From the NCBI GenBank assembly GCA_033977485.1, contig CM066988.1:3169501-3233500 (forward strand): DNA of 64,000 nt. Direction: 5' to 3'. Below the pieces are notes generated by a model. The model ran no database searches and had not been told where the DNA came from. It saw only the letters and a list, made by a program, of their open reading frames with translations. This DNA comes from Hydrangea macrophylla. Taxonomy: Eukaryota > Streptophyta > Magnoliopsida > Cornales > Hydrangeaceae. Positions 10,812 through 22,885 of this stretch are shown in pieces. The position numbers and the translations under genes were made by a program. Numbering within the stretch: position 1 is the first letter of the stretch; every line of letters starts with the position of its first letter.

Positions 10812-11795
10812 CTAAGTGCCCTCCTCTCTCCTTAGACTTACAATCATATCATCCACATACACCTCTACCTCCTTGTGGATCATGTCGTACAGCACTATGG
10901 TAGCGGCCCACTGATACGTAGCCCCCACATTCTTAAGCCCAAATGGCATAACCCTATAGCAATAAGTCCCCCAAGGTGTGATGAAGGTAGTTTTCTCTCT
11001 ATCTTCGGGTGCCATGAGAATCTGGTTATAACCTGAGAAACCATCCCTAAAAGACAAGAGTTCATGCCCTGCGGTGTTATCGACCAGAACATCGATGTGG
11101 GGTAACGGAAAGTCGTCTTTAGGGCTTGCTTTATTCAAATCTCAAAAATCCACGCGCACCCTGACACGACCATCCTTTTTTGGGACTGGCACAATGTTGG
11201 CAATCCATTCAGGATACTCGGTGACCATCAAGAATCCAGCTTTTAACTATTTTTCAACTTCCTCTTTAACTTTAAGTGCCCATTCAGGTCTCATTCGCCT
11301 CAAATTTTGTTTTATTGGTTTAGAGTTGGAAAAGAGGGGGATATGGTGTTAGACTATCTTTGGATCAATACCCAGCATATCATTATAAGACCATGCAAAA
11401 ACATCTTTGAATTCATTTAATAGATTGATTAATTCTTTGCTTTCTCCATTGCTGAGCGTAGAGCCAATAAAAACATTTTGGGGATTGTCTTCATTTCCTA
11501 GATTGATTGATAGAGTGTTTTCTATGATTTTGCATGTCGATTCTTTTTCTTTTTCAACAATTGGTATTTCATGATCATCACATTCATCACATTCATTAAG
11601 CGCATTCGAATAGGCAGAACTAGTCATGCTTTCATTGATTTTCTTTGGAGCGATTACAACAGACATAGAAATTGAAAGACGCCTCATTTGGGCCATTACA
11701 GACTCGGGGTGTAGGGGATACCTATCACTAGACTCAAAAACCCACTCTTTCTTGCTTTCTCCTCCCTTGTCGGTGATGAAGCATTCTTCCAGCTC
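10812..11795 (-). pseudogene. Reverse transcriptase of the Tat/Ogre element
   Basis: Copies element RNA into DNA. The segment begins with a charged linker and FAWSYNDMLGIDPKIV, the usual RT entry. Next come a basic/proline region, DLNKASPKDDFPLPHID, the motif SGYNQI, CYRVMPFGLKN, and the catalytic YVDDMIV with both Asp residues intact. The frame is the same as that of the protease region upstream, interrupted only by nonsense codons at 11796, 11349, near 11248 and near 11142, which can be read as C-to-T or G-to-A changes. A frameshift follows after 10812. Confidence 0.9.
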
Positions 11796-12713
11796 TCATG
11801 TCTTAGTAATCTCTTCCATTTCTTCTTTTCCTGGCTCTTCCACGTCATCTTCTACCAAACCCTCAGCGTGTCCTTCCCTGTCCTTGTCCTCCATGACCTC
11901 CTCCTGGCCTGTTCCCTCGGCCTTTATTTTTTCCTCACCTAATAGATTCCTCATGACTGAGCCATCTAGTGCACCAATCCAATCTTTGGCAGTGGCTGAC
12001 TTCACGAGCACCTGCAGATATGAATCTTCGTACTCAGAGAATTCGTGGGAGAAGAAGATCTCAAACCCTGGCTTCGAACAATTGTCTTTCTGATCCACCC
12101 ATGGTTCTAGAAAGCCACAAAAGGGGAAATCCTCTCCCTTTTTCATAAAGTATCCATTGAGCGTTTTCTGATATGGGACCAATGGTGCGTCGGCTGCTTT
12201 CTTCTTTTCTCTCAATTCTTTCTTCGATGGTTGATAACACAGACCATGAGTATGAGTCTGAGTGATGATCTTCGGAAATTTTGGTAGACCTTGATGATAT
12301 TTTCCCAATCCCATCCCGGGGAAGAAACCCATCTTCTTCATGATTCCTGCGACCAGCGGGCTTGCATATTGATCAAAGTAGAGTGGTAAGAACTCTCTTG
12401 GCTTCTCTTCTTCTATCATGCTGATGAGCTCAAACCCTCCCAGACCTGTCTCCTCTTCCTGAAATTGTACCTCCAGGACCGGTGCGCTTGACGAAGCTTT
12501 AGACGAACGGACCCAACTGTCCCCAAGAATGTCACAGACCCTGCTCTTCCAAACACACTTGACTTTCTGATGAATCGTAGATGGTATGGCACCCAGACTG
12601 TCCAACCACGGCCTCCTTAGCAGCAGATTGAAAGAAGCAGGGATGTCAATGACCTGAAATTTGGCTTCCTTCTCTACAAGCCTAACAACGAGATGAAGGA
12701 GGATAATTCCCAT
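11796..12713 (-). pseudogene. Protease C-terminal part with G-patch segment
   Basis: Begins with FQVIDIPASFNLLLRRPWLD and the AIPSTIHQKVK block that closes the Tat-type protease region. At about 12295-12350 is a G-patch-like run (KKMGFFPGMGLGK), a glycine motif often associated with nucleic-acid binding and known from Ogre-like polyproteins. A basic stretch and an acidic Glu-rich tail follow. The segment is in frame with the protease before it (TAG at 12723) and the RT after it (TGA at 11796), so no splice is needed. Confidence 0.85.
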
Positions 12714-12722
12714 GACTGTCCT

Positions 12723-13439
12723 CTAAGTGTTGTCGTATGCTCTCACCTTCTGCTCAGATGGTGTGAATGTTGTTTCATCCAAACCCATGCGCTTAGCAGT
12801 GCGGAGTGGACATATGTTTAGAGCAGACCCATTGTCAACAAGGCAGGCAGGCACAGTATTTCCTAGGCATTCAACAGTGACATACATTGGTTTATTGTGA
12901 ACAGGCCCTCCCGGAGGCAGGTCATTTGGCGAGAAGGTAATAGCCAGAGTCGAAATCCTATTGATCATTCCCACGAGGTCTTCTGGCACCGTGTCGATAG
13001 GAACATCAGATTGATTCAAGGCATCCAGGACTGCTTGCCTGTGTCTTTTGGAAGCGATCAATAGCCCCCAGTTGGTGATGTTGGTTTGTGTTTTCTTTAT
13101 TTGCTTTAAGACCCTATCCTCTTCCTCTTCTTCGTTCGCCTTTCCCTTCCCTTTTTCAAACTCTTTTCCCGGGTGATCTTCTTCTAGTTCATGCGGCTTG
13201 AAGTGTCTACCAGATCGGGTTAGGTGACTGACCTCCTCTTTTGTCCACAGGTTGTTGATTTCTTTCGAGCCTTCTTTTTCAATCCCTACCTCTTTGTCGT
13301 TCTTATACGACAAATCATCCTCTGCTTGACCTATGTTTTGATCATCGCTTTCATGGGCCCACCAATTTGACTGTCCCGTCATTTCCTCTTTCCATATCTC
13401 TAACCGATCCCCAAGTGTACAGATTCCCAAATCCCCTGA
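12723..13439 (-). pseudogene. Aspartic protease region of the Tat/Ogre element
   Basis: A hydrophilic N-terminal half with Glu/Lys-rich runs is followed by the protease core. The active-site motif VDNGSALNICPL is present; Tat/Ogre proteases typically use DNGS rather than DTGA. The segment continues in the same frame into the G-patch part after a TAG. Upstream it is cut from gag by a solo LTR whose TSD is CCTGA, so reading frames that cross 13440 run into LTR sequence. Confidence 0.88.
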
Positions 13440-16400
13440 TGTAGACACCCTGATTTTGACCAAACGTCAAACCCAGGGATTGGTTACCTCTAAAAGACCG
13501 ATGATGACGACGACCGATGAAACTTGGAGATCTTCCAGGAAATTCAAATTCTTCAAAGATTATTCAAGTAAAGTTTCAAAATAAAAAAAAGGAAGGAGAA
13601 ATTGGGTGTTTCAAAGAAAACATGAACATTGAAGAACGTGTGAGGAAATCAGTCTGAGAATACATCTGATTTTTTTTTTTATATATATAGTAATGATAAA
13701 TATAAAAAGGGGGGAGAAAGAGAGAAGAAAAGAAAGAGTTTTGGAAAAGAAGTCTTGAAAAGAAAAGAGGAAGAAAAGAGAAAAAGAAATAAAATGATAT
13801 ATAGGAATGTATACCATGCATATGGGTACATTTTAATAAAGTACATTTCAAAAATAAGTACATTAGTATATACTTTACTAGTTAAATTAAGTTTATGTTA
13901 ATATATATGTTGAAAATTAAAAAGAGGGCAAAATTCTGTAAGCCGCGGCACGCGGCAATGCCTACGGCAGTCACTGAGTGCCACCCGGCAGTCAGTGAGT
14001 GCCGCGGGCAATTCATCGAGTGCCGCGAGCTGTAACAGACTGCTTTTCTCACATGTTTTAGAAGAAAATTTTGCACATGGGTTTTCACCCGAATTTACCC
14101 ATTTAACCTTGAATTGGTGGTCTATATAAACAGACCTTCATCTTCATTTTGAGAGGAAGGACGTATACTTGAATCAAGAGAGAAAAATACAAGAGATATA
14201 CATGCATTAGAGAGAATTCAGAGAAAGAAGAATAGAGTTTCTTGAAGAATTTGAAGAATTGAAGAAGAATTTGAAGATTATTGGAAGAGTTTCACAAGAG
14301 ATAGAAGAATTCTTTGAGGTCATAGAGGTAAACTCTCAATCCTTGGTAGAATTAGGCAAATTCAATCACAAGTTCATAGTTCTAGGAACTTTACACATTT
14401 TCAAAACCTCTCTTCTTACCCCATTTCATCACACACCACTTAGAGCTTGTGATTGAATCTCATAACATCTCACTAATTTGGATCTAATTGTTGCCTTGGG
14501 TTTAAGATAAGTTTGATTTTGAAGAATTTGTGTTCCAATTCCTCTAAATAAACTTTGATTCTTCTATTTCTATTTTTCTCATAAGGTTCATGAGATTTTA
14601 CATATCTTATTGAGTCTCTTTGAGATTGATTTCTTATTTTCCTATGATCTTATGATCCATATGGAGATTGAAATGAATCATAGTTATAATCTACACATAA
14701 CTGGTGAGATTCAAGTCTTAACCCATGACTTGGATCTCCTTATTAAAAATCTTATGGGATTCATGCTATATTCCATAGAGGTTTATGTAGATTGTGATTT
14801 CATTTAGTCTCCAAGGACCATTAACTTGGTAGGAGAAATAATAAGATGATTCCATATTCTTTAATGATCATATATTCGAGAGAGGAATTGGATGTAGATT
14901 TTCATAGTCTATATTTAAAATAAGTAGGACCTTAGGATTTTCTTGCTAGATCTCCAATTATGAGATCTATGATAAGGATCCATCAAGGTTAAATCTATAA
15001 ACCTTTTCCTATTTCATTATTTATCCCATCAATTAAAATCATACTTGATTCTAGTCCTTTCTAGGATCATGGATCAAGTTGGTTTTCAAGTATGAACATT
15101 AATTCAACAATGGTGCAGTGAATCCTCAAACCCACTGTGATCAACGATTTTTCATTAAATCATGGTCCATTGGAATGGGATGAGACCAATTGGAGGTTTT
15201 TCATAACTTATCAAAGTACCTCTGTGATTTTTGTTTTAATAAATCTCCATGTCTAAGATGGTTTGGTCTTATGATTTCAAATCAAGCAACTCTCTGTCCA
15301 AAATTTCAGAACAGCAAACCCGTTTTAAAATTGATAGATCAGAACCTTAACTAGGTTTTCTTGACCTCAAATAATTTTTTCTAAGTGGTTAAATATGTTA
15401 TGAAGATACCCTAAAAAGATCTAAGTGTTTATCATTTTTCTACTATTTTTAGAAAATCGTACAATATCTCTGGACAGAGAGTTGCAGATTCCTGAGTGAT
15501 GTCTAGTATTTTCCCTATTCCCGGAGATCTAACCGTTAAAACCTTGATTTTGTTTTGGGTTAGAAACTAGACTCATAGAGGCATATCATATCCAAAAATC
15601 ATTATGATCCAATGATTTTTCTAGCTTTGAAAGTCTGGTCTGCTCTCTGTAATTCATAAAAACTGCTACTGTTTTTGTCTAATCTTATTTATTTTAACTC
15701 AAATGGTCTCCTAATGTCTTGGAACCCAAATCATGTTTTGAATAATGATAATTTAGCTTAAATCCAAAGGCTAAATGATCCAAATTAGTGAATAAATGCA
15801 TATCTCATTCTTGTTCATAATCATTCATTCATTCATGTACATTGATGCTTATGATTAGAACGAGTTCTTGGATAAAGTTGGACTTAGTTGAACCTAATTG
15901 AACATAACCATGGATTCCTTATGATCGTGTTGGGATTATAGCACCCTTATATGGATATCACATTGGCTCTTATTTGAGACTTGTATATCTATAGGGATGC
16001 TATGACTCCAACTAATCAAAAGAAATTCATATTTTTATTAATTCTTCCTCTACTTGATAGATCTAAGCTAGAGATTTAGGATTGATCATTTGATGCCATA
16101 TTATTGTGTGAAGTATGTGGACTAACCCTTGTTTTGTAGCGCTTTGGAGGTATGACTTCTCATCCTTTCTCTAGTTTATTTCATTTGTTGATTTTACTGA
16201 TTTTTGACTCCATACACGACACCTTAGCTTAGGTCTTGCCTTATGTGTTTATATGTGTTAGAGACCTTTTCTTAGGTTTTTATTTTGTTCTTGCATGCAT
16301 TGCACGTTTAATATTCGTGGCCATATCCCGGGTATGTTTTCTAGTTCTCTATTGCATATCATGTTGCTTGCTACTTGAACTACGTGGCTTAGGAGTGATA

Positions 16401-16704
16401 TTTTGCCATTAGCAATTTTACACCGTTTCCAACATGCTTGTGTAATGTATATGTATGTATGTATTAATTGAGGGCATGCTTAGATTAATAGGCCTATCAC
16501 GAGATAGGATGAAAGGGGGTGTTTTAGTCCGCCGGGCTCCTTCCCCTTTCATTCCATAATCCCCGGACCCAGTTTATCTTTGGTTTCGCAAAAGATCAGT
16601 TTGCTTTCAAAATGGTTTCTTAATTTTTCCTTTAAAAAAATTAAGTGGCGACTCTTTGAAATTTGAAAATATTTTAAAAGTGGGCCCAAATGCCGGTATC
16701 CACA
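13440..16704 (+). mobile_element. Solo LTR of a related Tat/Ogre family
   Basis: A 3265-bp sequence beginning TGTAGACACC and ending TATCCACA, flanked by the perfect duplication CCTGA at 13435-13439 and 16705-16709. There is no internal coding region, so it is the product of recombination between two LTRs. It has the same termini as the LTRs of the element it interrupts but the opposite orientation. A TATA box TCTATATAAA lies at 14121-14130 with a GCGGCA/TGCCGC cluster just upstream (13945-14042). Low-complexity CT/GA tracts lie at about 13660-13800. Confidence 0.93.
13945..14042 (+). promoter_or_regulatory. GCGGCA/TGCCGC cluster upstream of solo-LTR TATA box
   Basis: Inverted and direct half-sites (GCGGCACGCGGCA, GGCAGTCACTGAGTGCC, GAGTGCCGCG) end about 80 bp before the TATA box at 14121. 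The position matches the other Tat-type LTRs in the window. Confidence 0.5.
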
Positions 16705-16709
16705 CCTGA

Positions 16710-18147
16710 CAACTGATAAAACTTCCTCAATTCCCCAACTTTTGTGATTAGCTTGGACGGATCAAATGTCACCTCTTCTGCCCCTAAGAAATATAGACCC
16801 TACGGTGGTGGCACGGCACGATGGTTTGGCAGTGGGTTCTTAGTAACATTCGGGGCTTTGACAGACGGCTCGGATATTACTTGTTATCAATGAGATCTTG
16901 AATCTCATGCCTCAATCTTGTGCACCGATCTGTACCATGACCCTTTTATTGGTGAAACTTGCAGTAGAGGTCTTCCCAGAAGCTTGGAGGGAGGGGGTTA
17001 GGCAAGGGTCGAGATTCTAAAAGGCGGAGATGCCCTTTTGCTACCAACCTATCGAGGGCGGTTGACAGTGATACCCCCAGATCGGAGAATTTTCTTAGTG
17101 GCTTATCTCCTCCTCTCCTTGGATAGTTCCCTACTATATCAAATTTCCTCTCTGGTTCACTAAGCGCATTGACGTCGATGGGACCAGAGTGACCCCCCGA
17201 ATGCTCCGTAACTGGGCCGCTGGTATCGGTTTGGTTGTTCTTCCTTCTTAATCATCCCCTCTTGAATTGCATCTTCAATCCTTGTCCCTACGTCGAATAC
17301 CTCGACAAAGTTGTTGATTGACTGAAACCTCATCTTTTCCTGATAAACCAGTTGTAGGTTTTTCATTAGCATCCATATTTGATCTTTTTCAGACGGCCTC
17401 TGCACCATTTTTGTGGCTTTTCCTCTCCATCGACTCAGATATTCAACGAACGACTCCTTATTTCCCTGCTTGGTTGTTTGTGACATCCAAATCTTGGTTA
17501 TACTCATATTGGGCTACGAATGACTTGACCACCTCCTCCCAGATGTGGGTCTTGGTTGGCTCAAGTGTAAGGTACCACGATAGTGCAACTCCGGTCAATG
17601 TTTGCTGAAACAGAACAGCCATCATGGTCGTGCTTAAGCCACTTGGTTGAAAAGCCCCTATGCTCATTCGAATATGACTACGGGGGTTTCCTGTGCCATC
17701 AAATTTATCAAAAATGGGTATCTTGAAATCGGCGGGCAGTATTTCACAAACCCCATCATATAAACCCTCTAGTTCTAGCAAATAAGTGTCAACCCCATGG
17801 TATTTACGGACCACCCTTTCTAGCTTTTCCACTTTCTCAGCCATTAACCTGTCTTTCTCAGTCTTCTCTCTTTCAGTCCTTTCCCTTTCTATCCTGAGGA
17901 TCTCAATCCTTGGCATCTCTGGGTCATCAAACCAACCTTCTTCTCTGACAGAAGGTGGGTCATTGTATGGTGGATTTACAATTGGTGGCGGGCGGGCTAT
18001 TGCTTCTATCATGTTCATCATAAGAGTCATGTTCTTAACATGTCTTCTCATTTGTTCGGCCTGTTGCTCTACCAGCGTTCTCAGTTCTGCTACTTCCCCA
18101 GTGTTCCTTTCATCTTCCATCTCACTACCCCTTTCTCTTTTTATCAA
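16710..18147 (-). pseudogene. Gag of the Tat/Ogre element
   Basis: Structural capsid-nucleocapsid polyprotein. It starts at 18147 with a predicted coiled coil (VAELRTLVEQQAEQM) and a second charged helix (RERTEREKTEKDRL). The retrotransposon gag core follows (IPIFDKFDGTGNPRSHI, then WYLTLEPTKTHIWEEV). A frameshift near 17480 moves the frame into the continuation at 17160-17507 (NKESFVEYLSRWR, MLMKNLQLVY). A degraded zinc-knuckle remnant (YCKFH, then GHGTDRC) with an in-frame stop lies at about 16900-16990. The remaining C-terminus is interrupted at 16709 by the solo LTR. Confidence 0.88.
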
Positions 18148-19506
18148 TCTCGCTGCAGGACCTCTAAGCCAGATAATGCCCGATTCAGATGCTATTTTTG
18201 CCCTACAATCACATTTTGAAAAAGGTTTTGTTTGGTTTTCTTTTCAAAAGAACTTATATTTCTCATTATTTTATTTTTCCTCTTTAAAATCTTTAAATGG
18301 TTCATATGTCACGCGGATGCAATACATGTGTGCGAGTGTGCCTATTCTACATGCTGAAGAAAAGAAAATCCTAACCCTAACACATAAACACATAAGCACA
18401 TAAGATCCTCTCCCATGTCAAGTGCGTCAACTTCTCCTTTCATGTGATCCTTATTACCCCTTCAAAATCATTTGGAAAGTGTTTCTTGGATGATAAAATC
18501 TTTTGAAAACAATTCTTGAGAATTTTGGATTTTTTCCTTTAAAGGCAAAAACATTTCTCAACAAAAGATGATTGGGTTAAAATTTTGCTTTAAAATTCAT
18601 TTAAAAAGCATTTTTTTAGATGATGAGATCTTTCAAAAACAATTCTCAAGAAATATTTCTCAACCAAGAGATGATTGGGTCGAAATTTTGTTTTGAAATT
18701 CATTTGAAAGGCATTTCTTCTAAAAACAATTCCCAAGATTTTTGGGTTCTTTCTTCAAAGATGAGAATGCGAGAATATACACCAACGAGAGTTGACTTGG
18801 AATTTTAGTCAAAAAGTGGACTCCAAAGATTTTGAAAGATACTTTGGAAATATATAAAAAAAATGGCAAAAATCTGTTTTCTTTCAAAGATGGATTAAGA
18901 ATTCTTCGGGCAGAAGGATCACACGATCGGATTATCACCGTACTTTCCATGAATTCGGATACATACAAGGTCAATGATGCTTAGCTAAACATGATATAAG
19001 AGATGTAATCTTATAATCAAAATCTAACATATTCCCAAATGTCATGGGACATGGAGAGGAATTGCTCAAAAACGATTAAGAGTTTACATATCTCATATTA
19101 AGTGAGCATCGTCATCATCTCAAGTAATCGTACAAAACTCCCTAGCATATAATCCTAATCGAGGATTCATTCCCTAAGACTTGAAAGGTTCTATAGAAGC
19201 TACCATGCAAAGACTGGGTTTTGGTCAAATAAGGGACCCTTGACACACATCCGATAGGATGCTTCATATACCAAATCATGGTACGAGATCAAGGGTGATC
19301 ACACAGTCCCATGATAACTTGACCGACCGGGTTGCCCCGAGTCTCCAAGGTCATAGTTCCGTGCAATCGACTGGCGAGACATTCAAGTGCAATACAACGG
19401 GCACACAAAAATTAATTAATTCGATAAAAAGGATGCTTTCAACTCTAATCCTCGAGTGAACCCAAAATCAGAATTTTGGTCTGCGAAACCAGAGATTCTG
19501 GGTTTG
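18148..19506 (-). other. Untranslated leader between PBS and gag
   Basis: No convincing frame is present, and the additional upstream ORF described for Ogre elements is not seen. The part at 18470-18745 holds about three degenerate copies of a roughly 100-bp unit containing GATGATTGGGT and AAAACAATTCTCAAG. Confidence 0.65.
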
Positions 19507-19525
19507 ATCCCCAGCAGAGTCGCCA
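19507..19525 (-). other. Primer-binding site, Arg-tRNA type
   Basis: Directly inside the 5' LTR the minus strand reads TGGCGACTCTGCTGGGGA, starting three bases from the LTR end. It resembles the complement of plant arginine tRNA 3' ends, the primer known for Ogre elements. This fixes the orientation of the element. Confidence 0.8.
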
Positions 19526-19528
19526 GAT

Positions 19529-22520
19529 TGTGGATATCACATTTTCTCCTACCCACAACTTTTCTTTTAAGATTCCCTATTCAAAACGAGTCGCCATTTA
19601 ATTTTTAAAAGGAAAATTAAGAAACCATTTTAAAGCAAACCGATCTTTTGGAAACCAAAGATTAACTAGGTCCGGGGATTACGGAATGAGAGAGGAAGGA
19701 GCCTGACAGACTAAAACACCCTCTCTCATCCTATCCCATGATAGGCCTCTACTCAACATCCTTTTAATCGATTTATTAATCTAAGTGTGTCCTAAACTAA
19801 TACATATGTATAAATATACATTACAAAACATGTCCAAAGGGTGTAAGATTGCTAAGGGGAAAATAACATTCAAAAGCCACATAATTCATTTAGCAAGCGA
19901 CATGATATGCAATAAGGAACAAGGAAACTTACCCGGGATCCGGCCGCAAAAATTAATCGTGCAAGGCATGAATACAAAAGTAAATCCTAATACAGAGAGT
20001 CTCTAATTCACGTATACAAATAAAACAAGACCTATTTCTAAGGTGTCGTACATGGAGTCGAAGATTGATAGAAAAATCAATGGAGCAATTAAACTAGAGA
20101 GGGGTTGAGAAATTGTAGCTCAAATGCGCTACAAAACAAAGGTTAGTATTCACTTTTAAACAAAGCACATGATTGAATCCTAAGTAGCAATTCCTAACAA
20201 GAGGCGAATTCTATTTTCAAGTATAAATCCTTATGGATGAATGCATATGGATACATGAATATGAATGACGTGAAAGTTGTGAACTATTCATTGATTTGGA
20301 TCATTTAGCTTTTGGTTTTCAAGCTTAAGAAATCTTTATTAGAGTATGGTATAAGCCTTAGGTTAAGAAAAGGTCATTTGAACCATTATTTACAAAGTCG
20401 GTTAAATCTGTCACAAGATTCTGAAAATTCCAGAGAGTAAACCCGAACTTCAAAGAAATAAGAGGAATGGTTCCCGTGGTTTGATCTTGAAAATTTTTAG
20501 ACACAAATTGCCTCTGTGAGTCTAGTTTTTAACCCAAAAAGAAAATCAATGTTTCAACGGTTAGATCTCCGGGAATTAAGCAAACACTAGACATCACTCA
20601 GATTTTTATAACTCTTTGTCCAGAACTCTTACACGATTTTTTAAAAATAGTAAAAAATTAGAATCACTTTGGTCTTTTTAGGGTATCTTCCTAACACATT
20701 AAACTATCTAGAAAAAATTATTTAGGGTGAAAGATATTTGATTAAGGTTCTGATTTACTTATTTTGAAGAGATGTTGCTGTTCTGAAATTCTGGACAGAT
20801 TGTTGTTGTTTCACAAAACTCATGACCAAACCACTTTGAACTTAAAACCTCACTAAAGAAAAAATTACAGTGGTAGAACAATGAGTTATAGACACTTTCC
20901 CGTTGGTTTCATTTAATTCCAACGGTTATATTTTTAACTAAAAATCCTTGATTAAAAACAGTTTGTGAACCCACTGTTTCGTTTGTCAAGTTCGACTTTA
21001 TTTGTTAATCCCAACTATTAAACCAAAGAGTTGGGCTTAAACCAAATCATTCTCTCCTACCATTTGATGGTCATGGGAGACTAAGGACACTTTAATAGAT
21101 TTAAATGAAGTATGAATAAACTTCACAAAATCTCAAGACAATAAATCTAAACCATGGGAATAGGCTTAGATTCATACTACTTCTCCTACCATTTGATGGT
21201 CATTGCAGACATAAGAACACTTAACTTGTGGATTTTAATGAAGTATAAGGAACTTCATAAAATTTCAAGACAAAGAACCTAGACCATGAAGATAGGCTTA
21301 GATTCAAATCACCTCTCCTACCACTTGATGGTCATTGGAGACTAAGAACACTTAAACTTGTGGATTTTAATGAAGTATAAGGAACTTCATAAAATCTTGA
21401 AAGTAATGAGTTCAAACGGATGAAGTTTGGATTCATTGACTCAATATACAAAAATCAATCTCAATCCTCTCATGAACATAAGTTCATAAGAATATTGAGG
21501 GATTCTAAACACAAGGGTCCAAGTAAGACATTAAAAGTCTTATGAATCCCAAAACATAGACATAGTAAAAAGAAGAGAAGAAATCAAAGTTCAAACAACA
21601 TCAAACTTCCAAGTTTATTTAACTTTAATCCCAAGGCTATTTTGATCCAAACTAATGATATGAGAGTCCAATCACAATATGTGTGGTGTGTGATGAAATG
21701 AGGTAGGAAGAGAGGTTTTGAAAATGTGTAAAAGATCCTAAGTACCTACATATTGTGATTGAACTTGAATGTTAAAGCTAAATAATTTAGAGTTTAGCTC
21801 TAATTATCCTCAACTCCTTCGTGTTGCTTCAAGATCTTCCAAGAATGATGATCAAGCTCTTCTCCCAACTTCTCTCTTCTCTCTTAATTTAGAAGGTTTT
21901 TTTGAAAGAGAATCAATATTGGGATCCTAACATTCTAAATTTTCAAGTATGTAATAATGGGATACACATCCTCTATATATAGGCAATTTTTAGAGGGTTA
22001 TTTTGGGAAATTCGCAGCCAAAATCCTAATTTCTGCCGCCTTTTGATGATATAAACTGTCCTATTTTAGGACAGGCTGTTACAAAAATGATGCACTCGGG
22101 GAGATAGCAGCAGCAGTCAGTGATTGCCGATGCAGCAGTCACTGATTGTCGCAACGGCATTCAGTAAGTGCCGGAACGGCAATTAGTGAATGCCGCGGAC
22201 AAGTCCGCAGATTGCCGTTTTTCTGTAGAAATTCATATATTTTGCGGCATTTGATGAAATTAGCGGCATTTACTGAACGCCGTACAACACTTCACAGATT
22301 ATCGTACGGTAACCCGTGACTGCCGCAGACTCTTCTATGTGCTGTTTTCCTCTGTTTTCCCATTTCTCTCTTTTTTCTTTCTTGTTTTGAATTGGAAGAA
22401 CCTTCGGAAGAGCTTGAATCACCTTTGGAAGCCTTAGAATAGCCGGACGTTTGTCATCATCGGATCTTAGAGGTAGCACTCCCCTTAATTCGACGTTTGG
22501 TTAAAATCGGGGTGTCTACA
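19529..22520 (-). repeat. 5' LTR of the Tat/Ogre element
   Basis: A 2992-bp LTR with plus-strand termini TGTGGATA and TGTCTACA. In element sense the promoter has a TATA-like box at 21973-21983, with the GC-rich cluster 22085-22330 upstream. A degenerate tandem repeat of about 130 bp with the word CTCCTACCA.TTGATGGTCAT lies at 21053-21400 (units start at about 21053, 21182 and 21314). Confidence 0.92.
22085..22330. promoter_or_regulatory. GCGGCA/TGCCGC cluster in the 5' LTR
   Basis: Homologous to the cluster at 720-940 but with a different number of half-sites: an extra CAGCAGTCAGTGATTGCCG-like segment is present. It lies about 100 bp upstream of the TATA-like box in element sense. Confidence 0.5.
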
Positions 22521-22804
22521 GGTATCTCGCAAGAGCGACCCGCGCGAGCTACAAAAACGTGTATTTCGAGGTATTGAAGAGCTCTGTGTAACCCGAATTC
22601 GCTGAACACGTCTAGAAACGTAAAATATAGCAGTTTTAGTGCGATTAGGCTTAGGAAAGCTTCCTAATCCTTTCAAAATCTATATAAATCCTATTCTAAA
22701 TCAATTTTGGGGTTACACAACATTACACACATCCTTCCATAACCAAAATTTCAGCCATTGAAGAGGGGAAGACAAGGAGAAGAAGAAGAAGACCAAGGAT
22801 TCCC

Positions 22805-22855
22805 ATGGCCTCCTCCATCAACCTCTTGCCAATCTTCAATTCTATGGCCGCTTAG
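22805..22855 (+). CDS. Conserved 16-codon ORF in Athila-type LTR
   Basis: Encodes MASSINLLPIFNSMAA and stops at TAG. The same length and frame are kept in four other LTR copies in this window. It lies downstream of the TATA-like box in the probable RNA leader. Whether it is translated is unknown. Confidence 0.35.
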   Translation: MASSINLLPIFNSMAA

Positions 22856-22862
22856 CCGATAT

Positions 22863-22885
22863 CTAGGATTTCAATGAAACCCTAG
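22863..22885. other. Inverted telobox hairpin (one mismatch)
   Basis: CTAGG(A)TTTC and GAAACCCTAG arms are separated by AAT, a few bases after the short ORF. Perfect versions occur in the other four Athila-type LTRs. Confidence 0.6.

Larger units (their letters stand above)
1..22520 (-). mobile_element. Tat/Ogre-lineage Ty3/Gypsy retrotransposon, nearly complete
   Basis: A single minus-strand element bounded by two similar LTRs: 19529-22520 (5') and 1-1131 (3', cut by the window edge). Reading leftward the order is LTR, Arg-tRNA-type PBS, gag, protease, G-patch, RT, RNase H, a second archaeal-type RNase H, integrase, a long 3' region, polypurine tract and LTR. The second RNase H, the protease motif DNGS and the very large size are hallmarks of the Tat/Ogre lineage. 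No extra ORF upstream of gag is seen, and the protease-to-RT frame has no obvious intron, so this may be a Tat rather than a strict Ogre element. A solo LTR is inserted between gag and protease. The right flank GGTAT (22521-22525) should be one TSD copy; the partner lies outside the window. The coding region is broken by nonsense codons and frameshifts. Confidence 0.92.

Noticed and set aside
13660..13830. Phe/Leu-rich membrane-like frames
   Set aside because: Produced by AG-rich low-complexity sequence in the solo LTR.
17786..18403. A 205-codon plus-strand frame rich in Ser and Leu
   Set aside because: Antisense of the charged, codon-biased gag N-terminus; no independent support.
19529..22520. 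Reading the large element as plus-strand, with the antisense genes as its coding region
   Set aside because: The Arg-tRNA-type primer site, polypurine tract and gag-pol order all place the element on the minus strand.
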